DNA of 64,000 nt from Nitrospirota bacterium (GCA_040752355.1 JBFMHE010000014.1:42041-106040), one strand, 5' to 3'; shown: positions 32,674-42,829, numbered from the stretch's first letter. The notes: a model not told the origin generated them from the sequence alone. Made by a program: numbers and translations.

Positions 32674-34557
32674 TTACTTCTGCATCAATGCCGCGACGCT
32701 CGGGAACTGGCCGATGTCCGTATGCGGCAGGAAGAGCGCGGACATGTATTCGTCCATGAAGTTCCTCGAGACCGACAGCTCGACATACGTCATCTTCGCG
32801 GCGATCTCCTCCGCCTCTTTCCGCAGCTCCTCGGAGAGGAGGCAGAGATAGGCGCCGGTGATCGAGGTATTGCCCAGGAAGACGAAGCGCTCCTTCGGGA
32901 GGTCGGGGAGCATGCCGAAGATGATCGCCCGCTCCACATTGATGTAGTTGCCGAAGCCTCCTGCGATATAGACTTTTTCGACGGCGTCGAGCGTGAACCC
33001 GGCGTCGCCGAGCAGGGTGGTGACGCCGGCATAGATCGCGGCCTTCGCCCTGAGCAGGTTCTCGATGTCCACTTCGGTGAGCACGACATCTTTATGGTGC
33101 GCATTGCCGCGATAGAAGACGAATTCTGGCCCCTCTTCCCCGTCACGGATCCTGTCCGAGGCGCCTTTCATGAACTTCCCCTTCAGGTCGACGACCCCGG
33201 ACAGGAACATCTCGGAGACCGCGTCGATCATGCCCGACCCGCAGATGCCGAGGGGCACGCCGCCGCCGATCACGCCGATCTCGGGCTCGAGGGTCGCGCG
33301 GTTTATCTTCACCGCTTCGATGGCGCCGGAGGTCGCGCGCATTCCATTACGGATGCCGCTCCCCTCGAACGCGGGGCCTGCCGAGCAGGCTGCGGTCATG
33401 AGCCATTCGTTGTTGCCCACCGCGATCTCGCCGTTGGTGCCGATGTCCATGAAGAGGGCGATCTCGGCGTTCCGGTGCATCTTCGAGGCGAGCACTCCAG
33501 CGACGATATCGCCGCCCACATAGCTCGCTACGCAGGGGACGGTGTAGATCGGGGCCTGCGGATTGATGGAGAGCTTCGCGGTGCCGGCCTTCCAGAGCGG
33601 GAACTGATTGAGCGCCGGGATATAGGGCTCCTCCCTGATCGATCCCGGGTCCATGCCCCAGAAGAGATGGGACATGGTCGTGTTGCCGGCGATGGTGGCG
33701 GAGTCGATCTCGCAGGATTGCACGGAATGGCGCTCCATCAGCGAGATGACGATGGTGTTGATATCGGTCACCACCGCGTTCCTCAGCTCGTGAAGGCCCG
33801 CGCCTTCGGTGGCATGGACGATGCGGGTGATGACATCGTCGCCGTAGCGCATCTGGGAGTTATAGGTCGACCCGACGTCGACGATCTCTCCTGTCGAGAG
33901 GTCGATGAGGTAGACCACCACCGTCGTCGTCCCGATATCGACGGCGAGGCCGAAGCGCCTGCTGCAGAGATGGGGCGGCGTAAGGAATATCGCCTCTCCG
34001 GGGACATCGTTGCCCGGGACATAGGTGAGGACCACCTTCCAGTCCGCCTCGCGCAGGATCTTGCCCATGGTCGAGACGAAGACATGGGAGAAGCGGACCG
34101 CCCCCAGCCCCTTGGCGTCGAGAGCCCGCTTCAGCCGCTCGAGATCGCTGATGTTGTCGTTGATCGTCGGCGGCGGCAGCTCGAGAGAGACCCTCTTTAT
34201 AGGGGGGTTGATGGCGACGCCGAAGGACTTCAGGTAATCGACGAGGTTTTTCGTCTTTGCAATCGCGATCTTGTCGCCGACGACCAGCCGTGACTCCTTC
34301 GGTATTTCTATGAGCAGCTCCCCCCGGGGGACGGTCTGGCAGGCGAGGACCAGGCCTGCTCCCCGTTCCTGCGCTGTCAATTTCCCATGGGAAAGTATCT
34401 CATGCGCCCCCTCAACGATCCTGACCTTGCACTTGCCGCAGGTGCCTTTGCCGCCGCAGGAGGCGACGAGGTAGATGCCTGCCCTTTTGAGCGCCTTGTA
34501 GAGGTCCTCTCCTTCGTTCGCTTCTATGATTTCATCGGATGTCGATCGGATATTCAC
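32674..34557 (-). CDS. ASKHA/DUF4445 ferredoxin-type activator of corrinoid proteins (RACo-like)
   Basis: This 627-residue protein starts with a [2Fe-2S] ferredoxin domain (CGGKGTCGKC, fourth Cys in LACQ). A linker and a middle domain follow. From about residue 200 it has an ASKHA ATPase-like fold: GLAVDIGTTTVVVYLIDL, AGNTTMSHLF, FMDIGTNGEIAVG and YIAGGFGNYINV. This is the layout of the reductive activators that return Co(II) corrinoid proteins to Co(I) using ATP. Start GTG 34557 is preferred over ATG 34569 because GAGG stands 6 bases upstream. No corrinoid protein gene adjoins; the B12-binding radical SAM enzyme and core-MetE-like protein are far away in the window. Confidence 0.85.
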   Translation of the reverse strand: MNIRSTSDEIIEANEGEDLYKALKRAGIYLVASCGGKGTCGKCKVRIVEGAHEILSHGKLTAQERGAGLVLACQTVPRGELLIEIPKESRLVVGDKIAIAKTKNLVDYLKSFGVAINPPIKRVSLELPPPTINDNISDLERLKRALDAKGLGAVRFSHVFVSTMGKILREADWKVVLTYVPGNDVPGEAIFLTPPHLCSRRFGLAVDIGTTTVVVYLIDLSTGEIVDVGSTYNSQMRYGDDVITRIVHATEGAGLHELRNAVVTDINTIVISLMERHSVQSCEIDSATIAGNTTMSHLFWGMDPGSIREEPYIPALNQFPLWKAGTAKLSINPQAPIYTVPCVASYVGGDIVAGVLASKMHRNAEIALFMDIGTNGEIAVGNNEWLMTAACSAGPAFEGSGIRNGMRATSGAIEAVKINRATLEPEIGVIGGGVPLGICGSGMIDAVSEMFLSGVVDLKGKFMKGASDRIRDGEEGPEFVFYRGNAHHKDVVLTEVDIENLLRAKAAIYAGVTTLLGDAGFTLDAVEKVYIAGGFGNYINVERAIIFGMLPDLPKERFVFLGNTSITGAYLCLLSEELRKEAEEIAAKMTYVELSVSRNFMDEYMSALFLPHTDIGQFPSVAALMQK

Positions 34558-34650
34558 GAAACACCTCATACACTACTGGCTGTTCCAAAAGGATATTGTA
34601 ACATATGCGGCGGCGCTGGGCGCGTGCAGCGGCAGAGGCGGCAAAGAGAT

Positions 34651-34691
34651 GCAATTTGTGCGCAACGGCATGCAAAGATTGCGCAAATTGC
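34651..34691. promoter_or_regulatory. Imperfect inverted repeat in the RACo/secreted-protein divergent region
   Basis: GCAATTTGTGCGCAA (34651-34665) and TTGCGCAAATTGC (34679-34691) can pair with a two-base bulge in the first arm. It lies between divergent genes and is AT-richer than its surroundings. An operator or small hairpin RNA element is possible. Confidence 0.35.
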
Positions 34692-34841
34692 AATTACCAG
34701 GTATTCTAAATCATGGAATAGCAGGGTGTAAGTGTTTGAAAAGCATGAACGGTCGCTCCTGGTATGGACATTGCAATTTATGCAGTGTCGCTCCGGATGA
34801 GCTATTATTTATCTAGAAGCCGAAAAAGGAGGAGGATACCG

Positions 34842-35195
34842 ATGAAGATGAGAACGAGCGTTGCAGGGGGGCTCCTCGGCTCGATGCTTCTGCTGTCGCC
34901 GGTGTTTGCCGCCGATTACAGCATGATGACCACCGAGGAGCTCTCTCGCATGAGGGGCGGGATGCAGGACGCCCCGATCGAGGAGCGCCAGGCCTTCCAG
35001 AACGAGTGGCAGCAGAGGGTCCGCACCATGACCCAGGAAGAGAAGAGGAGATACCTCGAGAGGCCCGAAGGAGCTGAAGAGAGCAGAGAACGCGAACGGA
35101 AGAGGGAGGGATTCCAGGAGGACCGGATCAAGCGCGGCATCGAGAGCGGCGGCGCGGGCCCCCGCAGGATGGGTAACGGCAGAGGGGGAAGGTAG
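34842..35195 (+). CDS. Small secreted protein (DUF1104-like, uncertain)
   Basis: This 117-residue protein has a clear signal peptide, MKMRTSVAGGLLGSMLLLSPVFA, with cleavage predicted before ADYS. The mature part, YSMMTTEELSRMRGGM, resembles DUF1104-type periplasmic proteins but is too short to be sure. The C-terminal half is strongly charged (EER/ERERKREG) and ends rich in Arg and Gly. GGAGGAGGA stands 6 bases before ATG 34842; the longer reading from 34764 is not used. Function is unknown. Confidence 0.75.
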   Translation: MKMRTSVAGGLLGSMLLLSPVFAADYSMMTTEELSRMRGGMQDAPIEERQAFQNEWQQRVRTMTQEEKRRYLERPEGAEESRERERKREGFQEDRIKRGIESGGAGPRRMGNGRGGR

Positions 35196-35253
35196 CCCCC
35201 GGTCGTAGGCGTACGTATGAGCATTACACTACAGCAGTGATGAAGGAGGCATG

Positions 35254-35712
35254 ATGCGTATGAAGAGAATCGTCGGTCTGCTCATTGCCGTATTCCTGAT
35301 CAGTGCGACCTCCCTCGCCTTTGCGCAGCCCATGAAGGGCAGGGGTATGGGAGGATGGGGCATGGGGACGAAGTACCAGAGGATGTATAACCCGGCCACG
35401 GTCGAGACGCTCACCGGGACGGTCGAGGCTGTCGAGAAGATAATGCCGATGCGCGGCATGTCCTACGGGATTCATCTCCTGGTGAAGACCGATAAAGAGA
35501 GCATCCCGGTCCATCTCGGTCCGGCCTGGTATATCGACAAGCTCGACGTGAAGTTCGACAAGGGCGATACGATCACGGTCAAGGGATCGCGGGTGACCGT
35601 GGCGGAAAAGCCGGCCGTTATTGCCGCTGAAGTGACGAAGGGCGACAAGACCGTCACGCTCCGCGACGACAAGGGCGTGCCTGCCTGGGCCGGGGCAGGA
35701 AGAAGGCGTTAG
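35254..35712 (+). CDS. Small secreted protein, unknown function
   Basis: This protein of about 152 residues begins with a signal peptide (KRIVGLLIAVFLISATSLAFA, cut before QPMKG). It continues with a Met/Gly-rich stretch (MKGRGMGGWGMGTKYQRM) and then a small beta-rich domain with TLTGTVEAVE and KGDTITVKGSRVT. That pattern is typical of OB-fold-like periplasmic proteins. The Met-rich stretch could bind copper, but this is only suggestive. Three ATGs are available; 35254 or 35260 sit best relative to AAGGAGG. The preceding gene is also for a small secreted protein (58-base gap). Confidence 0.75.
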   Translation: MRMKRIVGLLIAVFLISATSLAFAQPMKGRGMGGWGMGTKYQRMYNPATVETLTGTVEAVEKIMPMRGMSYGIHLLVKTDKESIPVHLGPAWYIDKLDVKFDKGDTITVKGSRVTVAEKPAVIAAEVTKGDKTVTLRDDKGVPAWAGAGRRR

Positions 35713-35738
35713 CCGTGAGCAAAGCCGGCCCCCTGCCC

Positions 35739-35771
35739 GACAGCGGTGGGGAGCCGGCTCCCCCCGCTGTC
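35739..35771. terminator. Nested GC-rich hairpin after the secreted-protein gene
   Basis: GACAGCGG (35739-35746) pairs with 35764-35771, and inside it GGGGAGC (35748-35754) pairs with 35757-35763 around a CG apex. The hairpin is very strong but lacks a T-tract. It probably ends the secreted-protein transcript. Confidence 0.6.
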
Positions 35772-35934
35772 GTACCGTCAGCAGGCATTGTCCTCTCCGA
35801 GGTATAATAAGGAGTTGTCCGGTCGTTCGCCGTGCTGTTCCGCCTATCTCTCTGTACTTTCTTCCTAAATGAATATCGCGCAGGGCGGAGTATGGTACAA
35901 TGACAGGGCTGACCACGCAACAAAGGAGAGAATA

Positions 35935-38900
35935 ATGCCGCACCACAACCTTTTGCATCTCTATCGCACCCCTGCGCTTTCGCTCTATAAAAAGGATGTC
36001 CTCCTGAAGGCAGCGAGGGAGAGGATCGATGCCCGCATCCGCGATATAGAGACCGAATTCTGCTTCAATATAGAGGCTTCAGCGCCGCTTACGGATGATG
36101 AGCTCGGCACGCTGCAGTGGCTTCTCGCCGAGACCTTCGAGCCCGAGGGCTTTTCTCCCCGTAGTTTTTTGACGCGTGATGCGTCACGCGGTGCGCATCA
36201 CGACGTTATCGAAGTCGGCCCCCGCATGAGCTTCACTACCGCGTGGTCGACGAATGCCGTCTCGGTCTGCCATGCCTGCGGGCTCACGAAGGTCACCCGC
36301 ATGGAGCGCTCGCGGCGATATAAACTGCTGGGCGATCAGCAGCCGGCTTCGGAGTTCCTGCCGCTGATCCACGACCGTATGACCGAGACGCGCTATCCCG
36401 CGCCGCTCACGACCTTCGAGACAGGTGTACAGCCGGAGCCGGTGAGGATCGTCCCGGTCCTCGAGGAGGGGAAGGCGGCGCTCCTGAAGATCAACGACGA
36501 AATGGGCCTGGGCCTCGATGAATGGGATATCGACTATTACTACACCTTGTTCGCCAAAGACCTCAGGCGCAACCCGACCAATGTGGAGTGCTTCGATCTG
36601 AGCCAGTCGAACAGCGAGCATTCGCGCCACTGGTTTTTCAGGGGGCGCCTCGTCATCGACGGCAGAGAGATTCCCGATACGCTCATGCAGATCGTGAAGG
36701 AGCCGTATAAGCGGAACCCGCACAACAGCGTCATCGCGTTCAAGGACAACTCGAGCGCCATCAGCGGCTACACGATCCGCACGATCCTTCCCGGGCGGCC
36801 CGGCGGACCGTCGCCCTTCAGGAAGAGCGAGGTCACCTGCCATATCATCTTTACGGCGGAGACGCACAACTTTCCTTCGGGAGTGGCGCCGTTCCCCGGC
36901 GCCGAGACCGGCACGGGCGGCAGGATACGTGATGTCCATGCCACCGGGAAGGGGAGTCTCGTGGTGGCCGGTACCGCGGCCTATTGTGTCGGCAATCTCC
37001 AGATACCCGGCTATCCGCTCCCCTGGGAGCACGGCTCCTTCACGTATCCCGGCAACCTCGCCTCGCCGCTCCAGATCGAGATCGAGGCGAGCAACGGCGC
37101 GTCCGATTACGGCAACAAGTTCGGCGAGCCCGTTATCCAGGGCTTTACCCGCTCGTTCGGCCTGCGGCTGCCGGACGGCGAGCGGCGGGAGTGGCTGAAG
37201 CCGATCATGTTCACCGGCGGCGTGGGGCAGATCGACAGCCGGCATACCGAAAAAGAGGAGCCGCGGAAAGGGATGCTCGTCGTGAAGATCGGCGGCCCTG
37301 CCTATCGCATCGGCATGGGCGGCGGCGCAGCCTCGAGCATGATCCAGGGAGAGAATGTCGAGGCGCTCGACTTCAACGCCGTGCAGCGCGGCGACGCGGA
37401 GATGGAGCAGAAGGTGAACCGCGTCATCCGGGCCTGCGTCGAGCTGGGCGACGAGAACCCCGTCGTCAGCATCCACGACCAGGGCGCCGGCGGCAACTGC
37501 AATGTCGTGAAAGAGATCGTTCACCCCGCCGGGGCGAAGATCGATATAAGAAAAATCATCGTCGGCGACAACACGCTCTCGGTCCTCGAGATATGGGGCG
37601 CCGAGTACCAGGAGCAGGACGCGCTGCTCGTCCGTGCCGACCATGCCGGGATGTTCGGGATGCTCTGCACGAGGGAGAAGGTGCCGGTCGCCTTCATCGG
37701 GGAGATTACGGGCGACGGGTATATTGTCGTGTACGACAGCGCGGATAATACCGTCGCCGAGAACCTGAGCCTCGATAAAGTCCTCGGCGACATGCCGCAG
37801 AAGACCTTCAGGATGGAGCGGGTCGCCCTGCATACCCAGGAGCTGAGCCTGCCTGAAGGCATAACGGTTATGGATGCCCTCGACAGGGTGCTCAGGCTCC
37901 TCTCCGTGGGGTCCAAGCGGTTCCTCACCAATAAAGCAGACCGCTCCGTCACCGGCCTGGTGGCGCGGCAGCAGTGCGCCGGGCCCCTCCAGCTCACGGT
38001 AGCGGATGTGGCGGTCATCGCGCAGAGCCACTTCCCCGATGACCAGGGGAAGTTCACGGGCGCTGCCATCTCGATCGGCGAGCAGCCGATCAAGGGACTT
38101 ATCAATCCGTCGGCAATGGCGCGGATGAGCGTGGGAGAAGCCCTGACCAATATCGTCTGGGCGCGGATCAGCGGCCTGCGCGACATCAAATGCTCTGCCA
38201 ACTGGATGTGGGCTCCCAAGCTTCCCGGCGAAGGCGCGCGGCTGTACGATGCGGCGATCGCGATGCGCGATATCATGCTCGAGCTCGGCATTGCCGTGGA
38301 CGGCGGAAAAGACAGCCTCTCGATGGCGGCCCGGGTGACGCATGCATCGGGAGAGGTGGAGGTCGTCAAATCTCCGGGCAGCCTCGTCATCTCCGCCTAT
38401 GCCACCTGCCCCGATGTCACCAAGGTGGTGACGCCCGACCTGAAGATGCCGGGGAGGAGCAGGCTCATCGCCGTCGATCTCGGCTACGGCAAAAACCGGC
38501 TCGGCGGCTCGGCGCTCGCCCAGTGCTACAAGCAGGTGGGGGCGGAGGCCCCTGATGTGGACAATACGCAGCTGCTCAAGGATGCCTTCAATGCGGTGCA
38601 GGAGCTTATCGGCGCCGGCAGGGTCCTCGCCGGTCATGACCGGAGTGACGGCGGGCTGATCACGACGCTGCTCGAGATGGCCTTCGCCGGCAACTGCGGT
38701 ATCGATATCAGTCTGAGGAGCCGCACCGGCCAGGACCCCCTTCCCGTCCTCTTCGCCGAGGAGCTGGGGCTGGTGATCGAATATCTGCCTGAAGACGAGC
38801 GGGAGGTTGCCAGGGTATTCAGTGCCCACGATGTGCCGTACCAGATCATCGGCGCCAGTCTTCCCGAAAAAGATATCAGGGTGCGTGTCGATGGGGAGGT

Positions 38901-39888
38901 GGTGGTCGAGGCAGACATGCGGGCCTTGAGGGAGGTCTGGGAGGAGACGAGCCACCGGCTCGACCTGCTCCAGGCCAATCCCGCCTGTGTCGCTGAAGAA
39001 AGGGCGCTGGCTTATGATCGGCCGGGACCCTCGTACAGGGTTGGCTTCACGCCCGAAGCGACGCCCGAAGTGCTCGTGAAGCGGGAGGCGAAACCCGCGG
39101 TGGCGATCGTCCGGGAGGAAGGGAGCAACGGCGACCGCGAGATGTCCTCTGCCTTCTATGCCGCGGGATTCGAGCCCTGGGACATTACCATGACCGACCT
39201 CCTCGACGAGCGCATCGCCCTCTCCCGTTTCAAGGGCGTCGCCTTTGTCGGGGGGTTCAGCTACGCCGATGTCCTCGATTCGGCCAAGGGGTGGGCGGGA
39301 ACCATACGCTTCAACAAGCGGCTTTTCGAGGAGTTCCGGCAGTTCTATCACCGCCCCGATACGTTCAGCCTCGGCGTCTGCAACGGCTGCCAGCTGGCAG
39401 CGCTCCTGGGGTGGGTGCCCTGGCAGGGCATCCCGGACGAGCGGCAGCCGCGCTTTATCCACAACCGGTCCGGGAGGTTCGAATCCCGCTTCTCGACCGT
39501 GAAGATACTGAAGAGCCCGGCGGTCATGCTCAGGGGCATGGAAGATTCGGTGCTCGGCATCTGGGTGGCCCACGGGGAGGGACGGGCACACTTCCCCGAC
39601 GCATCGATCCTCCAGGAAGTAATGAAAAAAGAGCTCGCGCCGATAAGATATGCAGACGATGGCGGAGAGATCACCGAGGCCTATCCCTTCAGCCCCGGCG
39701 GCTCGCCGATGGGGATTGCGGCGCTCTGCAGCCCCGACGGCAGGCATCTCGCCCTGATGCCCCACCCGGAGAGGGCGTTCCTCACCTGGCAATGGGCGTG
39801 GATGCCGGAAGCGATGAGGCGGCAGCTCAAGGCCTCTCCGTGGCTGAAGCTGTTCCAGAACGCACGGGAATGGTGCGAGAGCAGGTAA
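35935..39888 (+). CDS. purL: Phosphoribosylformylglycinamidine synthase, single-chain type
   Basis: This 1317-residue single-chain FGAM synthase holds all parts of the enzyme. It has the N-terminal PurS-like domain, the FGAM synthase linker and ATP-binding segments (ETHNFPSGVAPFPGAETGTGG, GGKDSLSMA), and a C-terminal glutaminase with nucleophile C1149 in LGVCNGCQLAALL and the terminal PHPERAF. It converts FGAR to FGAM in purine synthesis. Many related bacteria have the split PurS/PurL/PurQ, so the long form is a useful phylogenetic mark. Start ATG 35935 follows AAAGGAGAG. Other purine genes, purH and purD, lie 19-20 kb away. Confidence 0.94.
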   Translation: MPHHNLLHLYRTPALSLYKKDVLLKAARERIDARIRDIETEFCFNIEASAPLTDDELGTLQWLLAETFEPEGFSPRSFLTRDASRGAHHDVIEVGPRMSFTTAWSTNAVSVCHACGLTKVTRMERSRRYKLLGDQQPASEFLPLIHDRMTETRYPAPLTTFETGVQPEPVRIVPVLEEGKAALLKINDEMGLGLDEWDIDYYYTLFAKDLRRNPTNVECFDLSQSNSEHSRHWFFRGRLVIDGREIPDTLMQIVKEPYKRNPHNSVIAFKDNSSAISGYTIRTILPGRPGGPSPFRKSEVTCHIIFTAETHNFPSGVAPFPGAETGTGGRIRDVHATGKGSLVVAGTAAYCVGNLQIPGYPLPWEHGSFTYPGNLASPLQIEIEASNGASDYGNKFGEPVIQGFTRSFGLRLPDGERREWLKPIMFTGGVGQIDSRHTEKEEPRKGMLVVKIGGPAYRIGMGGGAASSMIQGENVEALDFNAVQRGDAEMEQKVNRVIRACVELGDENPVVSIHDQGAGGNCNVVKEIVHPAGAKIDIRKIIVGDNTLSVLEIWGAEYQEQDALLVRADHAGMFGMLCTREKVPVAFIGEITGDGYIVVYDSADNTVAENLSLDKVLGDMPQKTFRMERVALHTQELSLPEGITVMDALDRVLRLLSVGSKRFLTNKADRSVTGLVARQQCAGPLQLTVADVAVIAQSHFPDDQGKFTGAAISIGEQPIKGLINPSAMARMSVGEALTNIVWARISGLRDIKCSANWMWAPKLPGEGARLYDAAIAMRDIMLELGIAVDGGKDSLSMAARVTHASGEVEVVKSPGSLVISAYATCPDVTKVVTPDLKMPGRSRLIAVDLGYGKNRLGGSALAQCYKQVGAEAPDVDNTQLLKDAFNAVQELIGAGRVLAGHDRSDGGLITTLLEMAFAGNCGIDISLRSRTGQDPLPVLFAEELGLVIEYLPEDEREVARVFSAHDVPYQIIGASLPEKDIRVRVDGEVVVEADMRALREVWEETSHRLDLLQANPACVAEERALAYDRPGPSYRVGFTPEATPEVLVKREAKPAVAIVREEGSNGDREMSSAFYAAGFEPWDITMTDLLDERIALSRFKGVAFVGGFSYADVLDSAKGWAGTIRFNKRLFEEFRQFYHRPDTFSLGVCNGCQLAALLGWVPWQGIPDERQPRFIHNRSGRFESRFSTVKILKSPAVMLRGMEDSVLGIWVAHGEGRAHFPDASILQEVMKKELAPIRYADDGGEITEAYPFSPGGSPMGIAALCSPDGRHLALMPHPERAFLTWQWAWMPEAMRRQLKASPWLKLFQNAREWCESR

Positions 39889-39915
39889 CATCCCTCGGTC
39901 AATGTGTAGTCGCTT

Positions 39916-39952
39916 CAGAAAAGGGGGGGAGCTGCAGCTCCCCCCTTTTCTG
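39916..39952 (+). terminator. Rho-independent terminator after purL
   Basis: A long perfect-type hairpin centred on AGCTGCAGCT has arms of six Gs (plus one extra) against six Cs, with flanking A/T pairs (AGAAAA and TTTTCT). It lies 28-64 bases after the purL stop. Confidence 0.75.
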
Positions 39953-40105
39953 TGCTCGTGCTGGCCGCCCGCGCAGCCGAGGGGCGGAGCGTGCCGGGCC
40001 GTCGCGTTGATTTCGTACCCGGCTGTTCGAATTCGCAAACAAGATCATAGAGCCGTAACGCAGTAAAAAAGGATCGGTCAATTCTCGTCACGCAGCGGAG
40101 GTGCG

Positions 40106-40324
40106 ATGGTTACGAAGTCTCTGGTCAAATCGTTCTATAACGGCATGCTCGTCACCTGCTATGAGCATGAGGGGAGAAAGTATGTGGCGAACCAGCACGG
40201 CAACTGGGATGTGTACGAAGGGGAGTATGCCCGGGGGAGCAGGGCGAGGACGGTGCCGAAAGAGGCGGAAGAGATAAGGAAGATTATCAGCGCGTATACC
40301 AGGCAGGAGCGGGGAGGCAAGTAG
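40106..40324 (+). CDS. Small hypothetical protein
   Basis: This 72-residue protein is basic and polar: [19 protein letters not shown] and a C-terminal helix-like [25 protein letters not shown] stands 5 bases before the ATG, supporting translation. There is no signal peptide and no recognisable domain. It lies between purL and the chemoreceptor gene. Confidence 0.55.
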   Translation: MVTKSLVKSFYNGMLVTCYEHEGRKYVANQHGNWDVYEGEYARGSRARTVPKEAEEIRKIISAYTRQERGGK

Positions 40325-40416
40325 CCTGGCCCCGTGCCCTGTTGTGCCGCGTGAATCGAGTGGGGGAGCTGTGGGGAGGGCTGTTCCGCAGTGATGACGA
40401 CGACGAGGTGTGGAAG

Positions 40417-42372
40417 ATGCATCTGACGATTGCAAGGAAGCTTTACGCAGTGTCCGGACTGTTCCTCTTTATTATCCTGACGGTCTCCCTGCTCGGTATC
40501 TACGCCCTGCGGAAGACGACCAGCTCCTATGCGGTGATCCTGAAAGAGCCGGTGGTCAGCAAGCAGTACGCTATGAGCGCGAAGGAGCACTTTTCGAATG
40601 CCGTGGGGTACTTTATCGCCTCCTCTATTTCGGGCGCCGAAAATGAAGAGCTGGCAGAGAATTTCGCCAATGAGATAGAGGTGACCATCGATAACCTGGG
40701 CGAGATAAAGAAGCAAGCCACCTCCGAGGAGAAGAGGAAGATAGAAGAGGCCGAGGGGCTGATCGGGGAGTTCGACGGCCTTTTCAAGAAGTTGACCGAG
40801 GCAAAGAAGAGGAGCGGCGGTCTCTCGCAGGAGGAGCTGAAGCGGAGGGAGGAGCTCGAGTACAGCGTAAAGAGCCTCCTCCTCGGCATCGCAACGAGCC
40901 AGGACAAGAAGATCAAGCGTCAGACCGAGCTTACCGAGGCGCTCGAGAAGAAGGTCGTGGCGGTCCTCATCGCAGGCGCCGCAGCAGGCCTCGTGGCGGG
41001 CATCGTCCTAACCTTCCTGGTTATCAGAGGGGTTGTGCCGCCCATAGACAGGATTACCGAAGCCGCGGGGCGCATCGCCCGCGGTGACCTGAACGTCAGG
41101 GTGGATCACACGGCAAAGGACGAGATAGGGAGCCTTGCCGAGAGCATGAGGATCATGGTGCAGTCGTTCAATGCAATGATCGGCAGCACTATTGCCGCTA
41201 CGCATGATGTCGTGTCTACCATAGGCATGGTTAATCAGACCTCGGAAAAGACTGCCGAAGGGGCGCGAAAGCAGGCGAACCAGGCATCTCAAATAGCCGC
41301 TGCTTCCGAGCAGATGACCCATACGATTACCGACATTGCACGGAACGCTTCAACGGCCTCGGAGACGTCTTCAGAAGCAATGGCGACGGCGGTAAAGGGC
41401 AAGGAGATTGCCGACGGCGCTGTGGAGACGGTCAATAAGGTCTACACCTCCACCGTCGAGCTCGCAACGATGGTCGAACGGCTGAACAGCAGTACGTCCG
41501 AGATCGGCACTATCGTCACCGTTATCAAGGACATCGCCGACCAGACCAATCTCCTCGCCCTGAATGCCGCAATAGAGGCGGCGCGGGCCGGGGAGCAGGG
41601 GCGGGGATTTGCCGTCGTTGCCGACGAGGTGAGAAAGCTCGCCGAGAGGACGGTGCGGGCTACGGCTGAAATTACCGAGAAAATAGGCATGGTTCAATCG
41701 GAATCGGCGGAGACGACGAGATCCATGTCTGAAGCGTCGGCTGAGGTGACCAAAGCGACCGAATACATACGGGAAGCCGGTGAGGCACTGAACCATATCG
41801 TGGAAACGGTCCACCGGGTGCGGGACCAGGTGACCCAGATCGCTGCCGCGGTCGAGGAGCAGTCGGCCGCCTCGGAAGAGGTTTCGAATAATATAGAACA
41901 GACGGCGTCGGTCGCAAAGGAAATGGAGAGCCTGGCGTTGGAGATGACGCACAAGGTAAACGGGTTGACAAAGGTTGCAGAGACGCTGCGGGATTCCACG
42001 GCGGGGTTCAAGACGCAGGAGACCGAGCTGCTGGTTCTCGATATCGCCCAGACCGACCACCGGATGTTCGTCGAAAAAGTACATGCGTGCTTGAAAGGCG
42101 ACGTGGTCCTCGACCCGGCGCAGCTCGTCGACCACCGCTCCTGCAGGTTCGGGAAATGGTACGGGGGAGAGGGCAGGGAGCTCTGCGGGCGGTTGCGGAG
42201 CTACCGGGACATTGACGCTCCCCATGAGCAGATCCACAGGCTTGCCCGCGAGGCGGTTGCGGAGTATAATGCAGGAAAGAAGGACAAGGCGGAGAAGCTG
42301 TATCGCGAGGTGGAAGCCCTCTCGCATACGGTGGTGGAACTTCTGGATGCGTTGAAAAGGGAGTCAGCCTAG
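40417..42372 (+). CDS. Methyl-accepting chemotaxis protein with C-terminal CZB zinc domain
   Basis: This 651-residue protein has TM1 near residues 10-30, a helical sensor region, TM2 near 185-205, and a HAMP domain (about 206-260). The cytoplasmic signalling domain follows, with the hairpin tip [22 protein letters not shown]-terminal CZB domain (about 553-640) has D-H-R-M-F, C-x-F-G-K-W-Y in [13 protein letters not shown], and two further His. CZB binds zinc and tunes signalling or senses hypochlorite-like oxidants. It is a normal complete transducer with no chemotaxis genes next to it. Confidence 0.92.
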   Translation: MHLTIARKLYAVSGLFLFIILTVSLLGIYALRKTTSSYAVILKEPVVSKQYAMSAKEHFSNAVGYFIASSISGAENEELAENFANEIEVTIDNLGEIKKQATSEEKRKIEEAEGLIGEFDGLFKKLTEAKKRSGGLSQEELKRREELEYSVKSLLLGIATSQDKKIKRQTELTEALEKKVVAVLIAGAAAGLVAGIVLTFLVIRGVVPPIDRITEAAGRIARGDLNVRVDHTAKDEIGSLAESMRIMVQSFNAMIGSTIAATHDVVSTIGMVNQTSEKTAEGARKQANQASQIAAASEQMTHTITDIARNASTASETSSEAMATAVKGKEIADGAVETVNKVYTSTVELATMVERLNSSTSEIGTIVTVIKDIADQTNLLALNAAIEAARAGEQGRGFAVVADEVRKLAERTVRATAEITEKIGMVQSESAETTRSMSEASAEVTKATEYIREAGEALNHIVETVHRVRDQVTQIAAAVEEQSAASEEVSNNIEQTASVAKEMESLALEMTHKVNGLTKVAETLRDSTAGFKTQETELLVLDIAQTDHRMFVEKVHACLKGDVVLDPAQLVDHRSCRFGKWYGGEGRELCGRLRSYRDIDAPHEQIHRLAREAVAEYNAGKKDKAEKLYREVEALSHTVVELLDALKRESA

Positions 42373-42429
42373 GTTTGCTCGGAGAGAGCGCTCTCTCCGG
42401 CGCCTTGTAAAACACAGGAGGAGGATACG

Positions 42430-42744
42430 ATGAAGGCGGTACGAGTAGCAGCACGCATCATGACAGTGACGCTCTGTCTGGCGCTCTTTGCGGGCGGCCT
42501 TATGGCAGCGGAGAAACTCGAAGGCAAGGGCAAGATCAAGGACTACGATGTAAGCAAGAAGACGGTCGTCGTCACGATCGACGGCAAGGACACGACCTTT
42601 GTTGTCGAACATGGAGGAGCGCTCAAGAAGCTCGGCGACCGCCTCGAGAAGGGCGACGAGGTGAAGGTCAAATACTTCAACGAGGGCGGCAAGAACGTTA
42701 TCAAGAGCTTCAACGACCTCAAAGGGACGAAGCCCGGCTGCTGA
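42430..42744 (+). CDS. Small secreted beta-rich protein, unknown function
   Basis: This 104-residue protein has a signal peptide (residues 1-27, cut after LMA before AEKLEGK). The rest looks like a short periplasmic beta-barrel (KGKIKDYDVSKKTVVVTIDGKD). ATG 42430 has GGAGGA 6 bases upstream. A strong terminator follows directly (42785-42825). Similar to the OB-like secreted proteins at 35254 in general make-up. The C-terminus ends in Cys; a role in metal binding is only a guess. Confidence 0.7.
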   Translation: MKAVRVAARIMTVTLCLALFAGGLMAAEKLEGKGKIKDYDVSKKTVVVTIDGKDTTFVVEHGGALKKLGDRLEKGDEVKVKYFNEGGKNVIKSFNDLKGTKPGC

Positions 42745-42784
42745 GAATCGCTGCTGAGCTGCTCGTTTCAAAAAGGCCCCCCGG

Positions 42785-42829
42785 AAGGCTCCGTCGTCCC
42801 GCAGCGCGCGTGATGACGGAGCCTTTCTG
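42785..42829 (+). terminator. Rho-independent terminator
   Basis: AAGGCTCCGTC (42785-42795) pairs with GACGGAGCCTT (42815-42825); TTTCT follows. It ends the small secreted-protein transcript. Confidence 0.7.

Noticed and set aside
30732..32759. Antisense open frame of 675 codons opposite cysE-cysS
   Set aside because: Shadow of the real fusion gene; it has no domain and unusual residue composition.
36184..40038. Antisense open frame of 1284 codons opposite purL
   Set aside because: It is a shadow of the GC-rich purL codons. The composition is extreme in Arg, Gly, His and Asp, with no known domain or ribosome site.
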